Assembly: GCA_950022295.1 (NCBI GenBank)
Contig: OX465598.1
Location: 174,858,001-174,922,000 of the forward strand
DNA: 64,000 bases
Origin: Bromus sterilis
Taxonomy: Eukaryota > Streptophyta > Magnoliopsida > Poales > Poaceae
Direction: 5' to 3'
The first letter of the stretch is position 1. Every line of letters starts with the position of its first letter. Position numbers and translations under genes: made by a program. This document shows, one piece after another, positions 35,880 through 47,116 of this stretch. The notes under the pieces were generated by a model, which was not told the origin of the DNA, did no database searches, and saw only the letters and a program-made list of their open reading frames with translations.

Positions 35880-36035
35880 AATGTGACAAGGCATGTGACA
35901 AGACATGTTTAATTAAACATGTCATAATGTGACAAGGCATGTGACAAGGCATGTGACAAGGCATATTATAACCACCTACATATACTCCAAAAAGAAGAAT
36001 ATTCATTCATAATGTGACAAGGCATGTATAATTAA
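35880..36035 (+). repeat. GTGACAAGGCAT tandem repeats with a 22-bp palindrome
   Basis: Several copies of atgtgacaaggc in the 3' flank of the transposase gene, with a perfect 22-bp palindrome at 35902-35923 centred on TTAATTAA. Confidence 0.75.
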
Positions 36036-36061
36036 AAATTAATTGAACAAAAAAATTAAAA

Positions 36062-36240
36062 AACGCTTAGGGGTGGCGCATATTTCCCAAATGCGCCACT
36101 AAGTTCTCTTATGCGCGGCGCATCTAGCTGATATGCGCCACCCATAAGGTTCCTTATGCGTGGCGCATTTCGCCGAAATGCGCCACGCATAAGAAACCTT
36201 GTGGGTGGCGCATATCCGCTAGATGCGCCGCGCATAAGAC
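36062..36240 (+). repeat. Internal cluster of subterminal-type repeats
   Basis: Five or more ggtggcgcat/atgcgccac cores in facing pairs, same type as at both element ends but lying 4.8 kb from the left end, directly upstream of the GC-rich leader of the second gene. Confidence 0.8.
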
Positions 36241-37919
36241 TTAACCGCTCCATCACCCCCTCCCCTTGCCCGTGCCCACACCCATTCCCCACCATCTCTC
36301 CCAGCGCACTCTCCTCGCCGTCGACCGCCACCGGAGCCGCCCCCCGTCGTTCGAGCCCCCCTCTCCGTCCACCGCCCTCGCCGCCACCGGAGCTGCCACC
36401 GGAGCCGCCCCCGCGCCCCCATCCACGGTCGCCCCCTCCACCAGACCCGACCCCGTGACCTAGGCGACACCGGGGTCGCCGCCTCGACGCCGGAGCCGCC
36501 ATCAGAGCCACACCCTCGACCCCGGAGCCTTCACCAGAGCCGCCCCCTCAACGCCACCGGAGCCCCCGCCTAGAACCCTAGCCTCCCGCAGCACTCAGGT
36601 GATCCCCCCTCCCCTGTTCTACATCCAAGCACTGATGTTTTTGACCAATCAATACATCCTTGCACAAGGCCTAAACATAAACTAAATACCATATATATGA
36701 TTTTTCAATCCATTTTGGTCCATCATTTGATGTTTCTGCAATTAAAATTAAAATTAAATTCATAAATCACAAGAAATGCATGGCCTAAATATAGGAAAAG
36801 AGAACTGAATTTTTTTTTGAACATGAAACATGTAATGGTGTGCGTTTAATGTTGATAAAGTTTTAAAGTCAACGAATGAATCAGCGGTCACTTCAAATGC
36901 AAACCTGATTCATTCCTTCTCGAAACCTAGTTTGTTGCTGAATGATGGCCTAGTTTGTAAGAAAACTATGTGAAAACTTTTGAAAAACACTCTCAAAATT
37001 AATCACACCTCTAGATGTCATATCATGCCACCTTGTCAGGTTTTGTGCTTCTCTGGCTTATTTAAAAAAAATTAGAATTGAATAACCACTAAGCTTCAAG
37101 TTAGTGCCCGAGTCCCGCCCACGTGATGCTTGATAAAGGTGATGCTTCACCGAGTGTAATAGTTTTGCCGAGCAATTTTCTCTATGCACTCGGCAAAGAT
37201 CTTGTTTTTCGTGTGCTCAATAAGATGCACACATGATATTCGTTGCGCGTTGCATCATTTCATACTACTGTTATTATTGTGTCATCGTTGGTGTTTTTGG
37301 TTCATTTGGGATTATTTTTGTTTTGCCTCATGATGAGAATAAGCCATGTGGTTTTCTGTAGTGCCAGGGTATGAGTATGTATTTATATCTTGGCAACATG
37401 AGTAGGGTGATTTACCATCCATCCATCCATCCATCATGCTGGAACTGAATGCAATGATCCTGGGAGATATCTGAACCTGAATGTCATAGGAACTGAACCT
37501 GAATGTCTTCAACTGAATGACTTAGTTATAAGATATTTCAACTGAATATGAAAAAATCCAAGCAAGTGCCAATTTGCAATGCATTGTTTATCATATGAAA
37601 TTTACCAATATATATGATGTTTGAATATCTATTTTAGTGCATTGTTCTACACTATATATGTGATGGTTGTGCCTACATGTAGGCATTTTTTATGTGCAGG
37701 GACTCTCATTATCCCCTTTCTCCCGAAATGTTGATTAACTTCCGTTTCGGTTGAGAATGGGGCACTCTCATGTTAAGAAAAAGAGAAAAGGTCATGCCGA
37801 ATTTTTCCGTGAATTCGTGCATGACCTTTGCTATTTTTCTTAACATGAGAGTATTTGCATTTATTTATTGTGCTAATTAATTAAGTAGTTGCATTTTTTA
37901 ATATTGTACTAGTGCAAAC
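36241..37919 (+). promoter_or_regulatory. 5' region of the second CACTA gene
   Basis: A C-rich leader-like part (36241-36600, proline-codon ORFs are composition effects) ends in a donor-like cactcag/gtgatc (36593-36603), then AT-rich sequence up to ATG 37920. It includes a tttgccgag ... ctcggcaaag inverted pair (37163-37199), a ccat microsatellite (37415-37435), and the shared leader words at 37731-37809. Parts probably form promoter and an untranslated exon/intron. Confidence 0.45.
37764..37852 (+). repeat. Imperfect inverted repeat ahead of the second CACTA gene
   Basis: Arms of about 33 bases: actctcatgttaagaaa ... ggtcatgc on the left and gcatgacc ... tttcttaacatgagagt on the right, with about 22 bases between them. 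It could form a long hairpin 68 bases upstream of the ATG. Confidence 0.8.
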
Positions 37920-40900
37920 ATGTCGACCGGAGCCGACGCCGGTCCTTCTTCTCAGCCGGGTACAAAAAGGAAGCAATTTTGGGAATACTCCCAGGAGGAG
38001 GTCGAGGAGCAGAGAGAAGAGGAAGTACCTCCGGGCGAGGAGGAGTATGAGGAGGAGATAGAGTCGGAGTCCGACTCATCGGATGATGACTTGGAGGAGG
38101 CTGGTACGACAGACGGCGAGAGGAACATCGGCGAGGATGATGGGACCGGTGGCTCCAACACAGATGGTACCCAGTCGAAGAAGAGGAATCGGGAACCGAC
38201 CAAGGTCGGCGTCATCAGGCAAGAGTTTACTGTTGTGACCGCCGTCGGGATTCCTAAAGAGCCCGAACGTTTTTCGGAAGGGTACGGCTGTCAAGTCGCG
38301 GCGATCCTCCGCAACACCGTGCCGATCACCACGATTAACCTCAGGAGTCGTGAGAATATTCATTATTGTCAGCTTCTTATCAACAAGCTGCACGGACAAT
38401 ACAAGTTTCCGGAGCCGTACGATAACACCAAACTCAGAGGGAACAAAGTAAACACATGGGCCCTCAGGAAGATGAGCAAGGCCTTGTCCAGTTGGAAAAC
38501 CCGGGTGAAGAGGGCAATTTTTTAAAAGAATAAAACCTGGGAGGAGCTCAAGGAGAAAGAGCCGTTGATCGACGAAGCTACCTACAACCTTTTCAAGGCT
38601 AGGTGTGAGTCCAATCAAGCCAAGGCCGCGAGTGCAAAGGGCAAGGCCATGCGGTCGCAGGTCATGGGTAACCATCGTCTCAGAGCCGGTGGTTACAAAA
38701 GTTCCAAGCCTAAATGGGACAAGGAGGATGCCGAGTACGCCGCTGCGGGCATACCTAACCCCTTCCAGCAATACAAAGATGATCTGCAGACCGAATTCTT
38801 TGTGAGGGCCCGGAGCTATAAGGACAAAGCAACCTCGAAAATAATTATCGATCCTAAGATTCAGGATTTTACGACTGCCGTGGTAAGTAGTTTACCACGC
38901 GACCTTGTCGATTGAATTCTCGAGTAAAGTTCACAATTTCTTAACGTTTCACGTTCTTTTTGAAGCAAGCGGAAATGAAAATCGCCTCATGGCAGGAGTC
39001 GTCGGTTAAGCCGGCCGGCCCGTGGGACAACGCCTTCAACAGGGCGTTGAACAAGGTCAAGAAGGTTGACGACGTGACGGCGAAGCCATCGTCAGCCGGC
39101 CGTGTGGTCGGCTTTGGTGCGGACCTAAATTGGTCCAAATATTATGGAAAATCGGCGGAGCAGTCCGGTTCAAGGGGGCGCAAGGCGAGAAGGACCGAAG
39201 AAGATGCCGATTATGTTCGTGGACTGGAGGAGAAGGTGAACATGCTTCCGCAGCTTGTCCAGGACGAAGTGGCGAAGACAATGAACGCTCTCCTTCCAGA
39301 TATGATGCAGTCGCTCGCGAATTGGCGAGCGCGTGGTGGACAAGGGCCCATACCAGTCCCCAGCATGGTCGGCAGCAACTCGGGCCCCGCGGCGCCTGCA
39401 GTCCCGACTCCGGCCGTAGTGGTGGCTCCCGCACCGACTCCCGGCGTATTGGTGACTCCGGCCGCCAACACCGCGGCGGCGACGCCGGACGTGATGGTAA
39501 CTCCTCCAGCCACGATCGAGCAACCCGGGCATAACAATAATGCACCCGGCGGCAGCACAAATAGGGGGACCGACACCACGGGAGGCAGCGCGCCCTCCGT
39601 CTCTTGCATGCCCGCCATCATCGGCGGGGTCTCTTCACTAGCCGACCTCGACGCCCTCAAGGTAACTATAAGCGTCTGCAACTCAAACGAGGACTTCATC
39701 TCCTTGCCTTTTTTAGTGGAATCTCTCTGATGCCGTACATGCATATATATATATCTCTTTCGCAGGAGGACACTCCATGCATTCTATTACAAGTCGTGGA
39801 CGGCGAGTTGAAGGATGTTGCCAAAGGTAAAATCATTCAACCACAAAATCGAATCATGCACAATATGCCGATGGCACCGGAGATGCATAGGGTTCAAATC
39901 TCTCTCGTGATTTCGGGCTACGAGAGAGTTGAACCTCCCATTCAACCCTCCGGATACGATGAGGATGATCCGGCAGTCCTCAGTGACTGTTTCAACCAAA
40001 TATGCCTATGGCCGAAGAGCCAAATGCGTTTAATGAAGGGGGAAAGGGGCACCACACCTAGGACAACACCGCTAGTCATCGTGTCGACGCCACATGATCC
40101 CATCGGAGCACAACAAGAAGACGATGATCTTGATGATGATATCAGCGCCGACCAGTTCATCAATACTTTGTATGATGCTGATGACTTATTCATGCCTCCT
40201 GCTGAAGGAGCCTGTCCGCATGACGAGGAAGCTCGCGGTCCAGCTGATCCTGCGGCGAAGCCTGCTTGCTCCACGCGTCTCTTCGCTGCTTCTCAGGACA
40301 TGTCTCCAGCAGCTTGCGCCTTCACCGAGCCTCAAGCAGATGCCACAAGATCTATTCTCAGCCCGTCCACACTCCATAAGGCGGCCACTGAGCAGATAAA
40401 GGCCGGTGACTGCTCAAAATCAGAAAAGAAGAAGGAACGGAAAAGAAAGAAGAGCATCACTTCTAGTAGCCAACCTTCGATGCCGATCCGGGCTCAGGAC
40501 GGGTCACCAAGACCCAAGGATCTCTCGTTTGAAATCCATGTGGCTGGTAGGGCGATGCTACCTAAGGACATGCTGGACCTTGCAACTTCGGATATGCAGT
40601 GTGCGCATCATAGTATTATGGCATTAGAGAAGATTCTTCTTCGAGAAGAGAATCCCTCGTACCCGGTTTTCATGGCCAAGGTGCCACTCAACATGGGCTT
40701 CATCAACACTATCCCCGCAGATATGATAATCCTACGGTTTTCGGAGATCTTCAATTTGTACCATCTCAAGCGGCTGGACCATATCCTTATCCGTCTGTTC
40801 TCGCTCAGCCTTTCTATGAGTATCAGGAGAGATAAGACCCCGAGCGTCGCGATATTGGACCCCATCTACATGCGTGAAAGCATCTTGATGGACGACGGGG

Positions 40901-41649
40901 ACGCGGCTCTCGCGGCGGGGTACATCACAGACTTCATGCTACGGAACGCCGACAAAGATTCATTTCTTATGACCTACTCTCCCAAGTAAGTCATTCGCTC
41001 GCCTCCGTAGCATATATGCTTTCTTAGCTTTCCATTGTCCTCTTCCAACATTCCTTTTGGATTGTTTTAATTATGCAGTGAGGATCAAGACTGCGTGCTC
41101 ATCTGCTTTTCACTGCAACACTCGCATGCCGTGTATTTAGACTCGGGGAGTGTGAACAAAAAAGATTACAAGTATATCATCAGAGTTTTGGAAGATGCTC
41201 TCGTCGGCTACATAAAAGCCGGAGGCAAGATCATGAAGCACAAGTTCAAGAAAAATCAGCCTGGCGTGAACGTGTTCAACCACGTAACGCAGTTCCCGTG
41301 CGTCAAGCAGCTGGCTAACAGTGTGAGGGATGCGTACCACGCCCTTCATCACATGAGGGCGATTGTACAGGAACAACGCAACCTTACGCTGCCAAGTCAT
41401 CTCAGAGCGTGGGCTGAAAGGAAGGCGGAAATCGCCGATGCAAATCTGAAGGAGGAGTTCTTTCACATCCAAGCGCAGATGGCGACTATCATCCGTCATG
41501 AAGTACAAATGAGGGGGTCGATCTTCCACTCCAACATTGCACCATCCAATGGGGAGATAGAAGTCCGCCTAAAGGCCTTGCGTGACACAAGGCCTTTCAT
41601 GACGAAAGAAGGATGCCGCCCATTCCCCGAGCTGAGTCAAAACAATTAA
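37920..41649 (+). pseudogene. Second CACTA gene: TNPA-like region plus degenerate Ulp1-like domain
   Basis: Predicted exons 37920-38882, 38966-39661, 39766-40985 and 41079-41649. All three introns have GT...AG ends (two phase 0, one inside an Asn codon), giving 1149 codons with a single in-frame TAA at 38523-38525. Order: acidic N-terminus (residues about 20-75); a plant En/Spm transposase-type DNA-binding region (FKARCESNQAK, NHRLRAGGY, PKWDKEDAEY; in exon 1); a coiled-coil start of exon 2 and Pro/Ala/Val-rich low-complexity sequence; an acidic and Lys-rich segment in exon 3; and a C-terminal C48 (Ulp1-like) protease fold across the exon 3/4 junction (VLICFSL, HAVYLDSGSV, PCVKQL). The segment that usually carries the catalytic Cys reads NSVRDAYHAL, so the Cys is absent and protease activity is unlikely. 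The product probably binds subterminal repeats. The stop at codon 202 disables this copy. Confidence 0.8.
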
Positions 41650-42159
41650 TTGAATGTACTCTTTGTGTAATTTGGATGTAATTTGGATGTACTCTTTGTG
41701 TACTAGATGGTAGTGTCAAATACTCTTGGTGCTCTTTGTGTATAAAGGTCACTGCATATGCATTTTTATGCATATGTGCATGCTTTTCACCATTCATCGA
41801 CTTGCTTTAAGTTGTTGATAAGAATAGATGCTAGATTGCTTTGTTCTCCTTTGGTATGATGGATGTGACCTCTAAAGCTTTGTTTTGTGCAGGTTGAAGA
41901 GCAAACAAGTAGTGATGACGAAAGTAGCTTTCGGTTTTCAATAATTGTTGGACTCATTGTAATTTTGTGATGGAATGTAATATTGTGAATCTTGTTGGCC
42001 TCTAAACCTTTGTAATAAAAATTATATTGCAATTCTTTTGTATCAATAATTGTTGGCCTCATTGTTATATTGTATTTTGCATTTCTGTAATATAATAAAA
42101 ATATCTGTAATGCTTTTATTCTTTTATGTAATTCTTTTTTTTTGTTTTCTGTAATTATT
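41650..42159 (+). other. 3' flank of the second CACTA gene
   Basis: AT-rich sequence with possible polyadenylation signals (aataaaa near 42016 and aataataaaa near 42094). No gene seen. Confidence 0.5.
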
Positions 42160-42409
42160 TAGTGGCGCATATTGTCAGGACTTAGTGGCGCACTGCGAAT
42201 GCGCCACCCCTAAGGCCCTTAGGCGTGGCGCATACCAGAATGCGCCACCCCTAAGAGCTTAGAGGTGGCGCATTATGAGATGCGCCACGCCTAAGGGCCT
42301 TAGGGGTGGCGCATCCAGAATGCGCCACCTCTAAGCCCTTATTAGTGGCTTGTAGTTAGTGGCGCATCCCTAATGCACCACTAAACTCAAAAACAGTGCG
42401 CCACTATAA
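42160..42409 (+). repeat. Right subterminal repeats of the CACTA element
   Basis: About ten cores of ggtggcgcat/atgcgccacc, paired as at the left end. Confidence 0.85.
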
Positions 42410-42427
42410 GGCTATTCCCTAGTAGTG
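42410..42427 (-). repeat. Right terminal inverted repeat of the CACTA element
   Basis: Reads CACTACTAGGGAATAGCC on the minus strand; followed by the AGA target duplication. Confidence 0.92.
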
Positions 42428-42756
42428 AGAGGATAACCAAGATCATCTCCACAAGTTTACACAACCTTTAGATATGTCTAGGTATTTTCCGATATTTAAT
42501 TCCATCGATCGGCACAAATGGAATTAAGCTGATATGAAGAACATTGCACCGGATTCGGCAATATCCTTGCATATCCCGGCTCGAGGGTCTGGGGAGGAAT
42601 CTTTCCTTGCAATGGGGAAGAGAAAAGGGTTGCAAGGTCAACGATTGTCTGGATTCTTCTGGTCATAAACCAGACTCCAGGGGAAAAAGATCGGGAGAAA
42701 AAGCTAGGAAGGAATAACAGCAAAAAAATCGATAACCCGGTTATTGGGGTGTTACA

Positions 42757-42770
42757 AACCTTCCCCCCTT
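42757..42770 (-). other. Polypurine tract of element H
   Basis: On the minus strand AAGGGGGGAAGGTT ends exactly at the LTR start (42756), fixing the orientation of H. Confidence 0.8.
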
Positions 42771-43346
42771 AAAAGAATCTCGTCCTCGAGATTCCTAGAG
42801 TTAGCACAAAATTACACATGCTCCTCGAAAAACTTCCGGGCTTGGGGAAAAACGATGATGCACGGGTGCATCACGATCGAGACACGGATATCGCAGGATC
42901 ACCTCCACTGCTAGGGGTCACCATTTTTAGAAAAGCTACAAATTCACTTTTCCAAAAATGCTAATGTCACCCCAATGAACAGTGCTTATCCTGCTGTAGG
43001 GCCCAATGTCAACCTCTTCTTCTACTTCCTCCGGTCACCTCCGCTTCTCCTGCGGTGGTGCTGCTCCGAGCGGAGCTGGGGCCACACGTACCTAGCCCAT
43101 AGGGCACTCGGGACCCTACGGCGGTAGTGCGCGGCATGCACGGGTCGACACGGCGAGTCCTCTCGCATCACCGTCCAGCACCGATGGCGGGCACTGCTCG
43201 CGGATTCGCTTCGGGGATACCGGTGGTCGAGCGGTGAGGCTCCTGGACCTCGTTCACCGTACACCGGGCTCGGGCTAGAAAACACGGCGACGCAGCTACT
43301 GGTAGCTCACGCCATGCCGCTCTACTACCTCTTAGGCTTGGAGGAA
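42771..43346 (-). other. Internal region of element H next to its 3' LTR
   Basis: Begins with a ctcgtcctcgag block (42780-42795) that resembles the ggatctcg/cgagatcc sequence beside the D and F LTRs. No pol motif. The plus-strand open frame 43128-43346 continues beyond element G (see 55208-55446). Confidence 0.5.
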
Positions 43347-44768
43347 TGAAAGGATCGAGATAGACCTAGAGGGGGGGTGAATAGGTCTTATTACAAATTT
43401 TCTCACTACTTAGCAACTTTTAGGCAATAGTGCGAAAAAAAAGGTGTGACTAACAATTGCAAGGTCTATTTGGCAAAGACAAGTTAAACAATAAGCACAA
43501 TAAAAAAAAGCAAGTGAGGGGCAAATAATGCGGTAGTACAAGTAATAAGGGGAAATATTAGGGATAACCGAATGACGCGGAGACAACAATGTGTCCCGAT
43601 GTTCACTTCCTTGGAGGGAAGCTACTCACCGTTCGGAGAGAGTGGGTGAGACCACGAAGGCACACCAACGCCACGAAGGCTCACTCTATTCCCCTTGAGA
43701 TATCACCACGAAGGCGATTCCCAACCACTACCGGTTGACGTTAAAGGTGGTCACCAAACCCTCACAAACTCAACGGGGGTAATCACAATGGTCGATTCCT
43801 CTCCGAAGAACTCCTACCCGCCTAGGAGTCTCCAACCTCGAAGAGTAACAAGATCAATGGGAAATGCTCAATACTTGCTCAAAACGCGATTTTCTTTGGT
43901 TGGAAGATGGGGAAGGGGTGGATCTATCACTGGGTGAATGATCCGTCAAGAACTCTCAAGGAACTCTCCGGGATCTGAGATTTCGTGAGGGAGAGATTGA
44001 GAGGGAGCACTTGTGTTCTTGGGTGTTTCTAAATGAAGTGGTCAACCCTCACAAGTGGGAGTGAGGGGGTATTTATAGCCCAAGGGACGAAATGGCCGTT
44101 GGTACATTAATGCCATGTAAGTGTCGGACGTCTGAAAGTTCACATGTCGGACGTCCGAGCCAGGTTGGATGTCCCAAGTGTAATATCTGTGTGTAGCAAC
44201 CAACATTGCACGAAAAAGATCAGTAGCACATTGGACGTCCGACAGAGTTCGGACGTCCGTCGGGTCGGACGTCCGACGAACCACGTCGGAAGCCCGGCAT
44301 TTTCGCATGTCTATTGACCTTTCCTACGATAAACAATATACGAGATGTCGGACGTCCGATGAGTGTCGGACGTCCGAAACTTTGAAATGTCGGACGTCCG
44401 AAACTCGTCGGACGTCCGAAACTCGTCGGACGCCCGAAAGCAGTTATCATATTTTTACTATTTGGGCTCCACAATTGTGTCGAGATGTTTTTGTTATTAT
44501 TAGCTTTGAGAAAATCTTAAACACAGACCCACTGATCCTCTCTTAATAGTGTGGGGATCCCTATACTCAAGATAAACCGAAAAGCTTACGCTTTAACATA
44601 GATTGGATCCGTATCTTGAGCATATCGACATGATTAGATGGTCCTTGATCCACCAACACAACGCACCGAGGACTAAAACCTGAGATATACTTGGCAAACA
44701 TGATTAGTCCTCTATATGTACATTGTCATCAACATCAAAATATACTTAAGGGCAAGATAGCACTTTCA
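43347..44768 (-). repeat. 3' LTR of element G
   Basis: Starts TGAAAGG at 43347 and ends CTTTCA at 44768. Contains the TCGGACGTCCGA palindrome cluster (44115-44440) and a TATA box at about 44068-44077 on the minus strand (CTATAAATACC). Confidence 0.92.
44068..44077 (-). promoter_or_regulatory. TATA box of the element G 3' LTR
   Basis: CTATAAATAC on the minus strand, just downstream of the palindrome cluster. The matching box of the 5' LTR lies near 54511-54520. Confidence 0.6.
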
Positions 44769-44784
44769 ATCTCCCCCTTTTTGG
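44769..44784 (-). other. Polypurine tract of element G
   Basis: AAAAAGGGGGAGAT on the minus strand, directly upstream of the 3' LTR. Confidence 0.8.
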
Positions 44785-45072
44785 TAGTTGATAACAACAT
44801 ACATATAGCTCCCAAAAATTTTCAACAATTTGTTTTTGGTGGGAGCAAGTTTTACAATGAACTCCGCCTTAATGTCTGCATATAAGATTCTTTACTTGTA
44901 CATAAGATTCCCACATTTTGGGGCGAGTCATAATACATGATATCTTTGATTATGGAGATGAAAGATTAGATTGTACCGAAACATAATAGACCCATAATGC
45001 CACAAGCCAGCCAAACGCAAGAGCAACACTATGCATAACACAAAGTACACATAACGATCACACACAAATGTC
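44785..45072 (-). other. 3' untranslated part of element G
   Basis: AT-rich, no gene seen, between the env-position ORF and the polypurine tract. Confidence 0.5.
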
Positions 45073-46855
45073 TTAAACACACCAGATCCCATACAACGAC
45101 ATAATCAAGTCTCGCTCACCTAGACACCATAAGTAAACACACATATGATTTTCCCCCTTTGGCATCAAGGACCAAAAAGGGGCACAAGCGCTGATGAAAC
45201 TAGTGAGTCCCACTGCCACTGGTGCCAGGGTCTCCAGGGAAGAAATCCGCCCACTCCGGCCCGTAGGAAAATCGAAGCCAAGCTCAGCGGGAGGAGCATC
45301 CGGAAGGCGCTCATCATCACTAACGGTGGCCTCGCCATGTGCACGCAGACGGGCCTTCAGGGAGTTCTTGGACTGGATAAGACGCGAGACCAGTGTGTGG
45401 TTGGAGTGGCAGTTGAAAGAAATAGCGCGCATCATAGCCGCTTGGGCCTTACCCAAAAACTGAGCCATACGGCGCATAGGAGCCTGCTCCACAGACTAAC
45501 GCTCAAGGTTGCCACGAACCGTGGTGTGTATCGGAACAGGGCGCGTCAGACCAACCTTAGGAGCATCAAAGTGCATGTGCTCCGGAATGGACCAAATAGC
45601 GTGGGGCTAAGTGATCTCCAATGGGGAGGAGACGACGTACTGAATGAGTGCCATGATGTAAGGTGCATGAGGATATTGGCGACGCTGCTGAAGACTCGCC
45701 ATCCGAATATCATGCCAAAGATAGTGGGCCACATCAAGGCGCTTCTGAGGAGTATCATTGATATGGCACATCAGTGTGATAGCAGAGCTGCTGCAACGAG
45801 TCTTGTCACCAGACTTGGGATATAGAGTCCGAAGGATGCACTGGTAGAGGAACCGATAGGGCTGCTTCCAAATGGATATGTCATTGGCCTTCCTATAGCT
45901 ATCATCACCACGAATCCCAGACTTAACAAAACACAGACATTCATTGATCCCCTTGGGCTTCTCCTTGGTAGAGGCATGAATCCGGACTCCAGAGGACCGA
46001 ATGTTCAGAGCTCTCTGAAACTGAGCAAACGTGGCGGTGCACTGCTGCTCCCTAGTCATCCATGATGTCTCCCGGTGATTGGTGTGAAATTAGCAGGTGG
46101 CATAGAACTGGAGGATCGCAGCAGTGTTCCAGTCACGCCGAAAGCTGAAAACTGGACCGAGCCCCACAGACTCAATAATCTCCATCACACCGGGAAACTT
46201 GTTCGGATTTTCCTGGATGAATTCAAGTGGAATGCAGGCATGAGAGTTTGCAAGTTCCTGACGAACTGCAACTGGCGTGAAGATATCAGCCTGCACATTG
46301 GTCTGGAACCTGCGGTCCAGACAATCTTGAGGAGCCTCAAACTGATTAACACGACGAAGCTTGCAGTAGGCATCCAAAGAAATCTTCGGGTAATCTGCCA
46401 TCATACGTCCAGTAGCAACCACCGGCTCAGATGAGATATGTATCGGTATAGGAGGAGCATCAGCAGGATCCTCATCATCTCGAGCACCAGACGCCGAGAA
46501 GGATCCCTTAGTCGGGCGACGCACCCCAAGTTTGGAGGGGCGGGTCACCACCGGGGGATCATCTTCTTCAACCACAAACTCCTCTTCATCCTCAAATTCA
46601 GAGGCATAGGTACTATCCTCCACACTATGAGTGTGCTCACTGTCCGAGGAGGGTTCCGTTTACGTTGGTTTCTTCATGCGGCGACGAAGACGAGGCGGTT
46701 CATCCCCGGAACCACCTAGCCATATGTGAGGAATATGAGTACGAAACCCAAACCAACAAAGTAAGACCCACGGAGGAGAGAGAGCTAGGTATACGCATAC
46801 CACGGGAACCGGAGGCCTCACGATTGTTGCGACCGCAAGTTTTCGTCCTCACCAT
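45073..46855 (-). pseudogene. Env-position ORF of element G with a short predicted intron
   Basis: Minus strand, downstream of pol. Best start ATG 46853-46855, a short basic exon 1, a GT...AG intron at 46716-46800 (85 nt) and exon 2 from 46715 onward. The exon 2 frame is the same down to 45073 but has stops at 46660-46662, 46090-46092, 45607-45609 and one near 45498. The encoded protein has an acidic Glu/Asp/Val-rich stretch (FEDEEEFVVEEDDPP), a Pro-rich segment (46480-46430), then a long region of ordinary composition and a basic C-terminal part. I see no clear signal peptide or membrane span, so calling it an envelope protein rests only on position, as in SIRE/Maximus elements that carry an extra ORF after pol. 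It may be an unrelated accessory protein. Confidence 0.6.
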
Positions 46856-47094
46856 TGCCAATCCCTAGAGGAAGGAGATGCAAGAATGAGGCAAGAAACC
46901 GGGAAAAAAGGGCAAAAACCAATCGGATGAAAGGGTTGATCGGGACGAGAAGTACCGCGGGGGAGGAGATCCGGGGGAAAGGAGCACCGGGGAGGCCGGG
47001 GCGGCCGGCGGCGGCGTCAGGCGGTGGAGGCGCACGATGGGATCCAGTGGGGAACGGCCGAGGGGAAGGAAAACTGCCCCCCTTGGCCCAAAGC

Positions 47095-47106
47095 CCAATA
47101 TATATA
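47095..47106 (-). promoter_or_regulatory. Candidate promoter of the env-position ORF
   Basis: TATATATAT on the minus strand, 240 bases upstream of the ATG at 46855 and immediately downstream of a cluster of TCGGACGTCCGA-type motifs (47117-47310). The same arrangement, cluster then TATA, is seen in the G LTR. Confidence 0.5.
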
Positions 47107-47116
47107 GGGCAGCCCA

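Larger units (their letters stand above)
31208..42427 (+). mobile_element. CACTA (En/Spm) DNA transposon, full length
   Basis: 11,220 bp with terminal inverted repeats beginning CACTACTAGGGAA at both ends and the 3-bp target duplication AGA (31205-31207 and 42428-42430). Subterminal regions carry dense inverted copies of ggtggcgcat/atgcgccacc. It encodes a TNPD-type transposase and a second, multi-exon gene on the same strand. It lies in the 3' LTR of element H. Both genes have in-frame stops, so this copy could move only by trans activity, if the ends are still recognised. All diagnostic parts (ends, duplication, subterminal repeats, both genes) are present. Confidence 0.97.
27197..42756 (-). 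repeat. 3' LTR of element H, split by the CACTA element
   Basis: Two pieces, 27197-31207 and 42428-42756, are joined by the AGA duplication of the CACTA element. The GC-rich block at 29430-30400 gives many overlapping ORFs without motifs. The rest is AT-rich with runs of catgaacat-like words at 28530-28860. Confidence 0.8.

Noticed and set aside
36056..36511. Proline- and glycine-rich ORFs on both strands
   Set aside because: They cross the subterminal-type repeats and C-rich leader of the CACTA element; low-complexity translation only.
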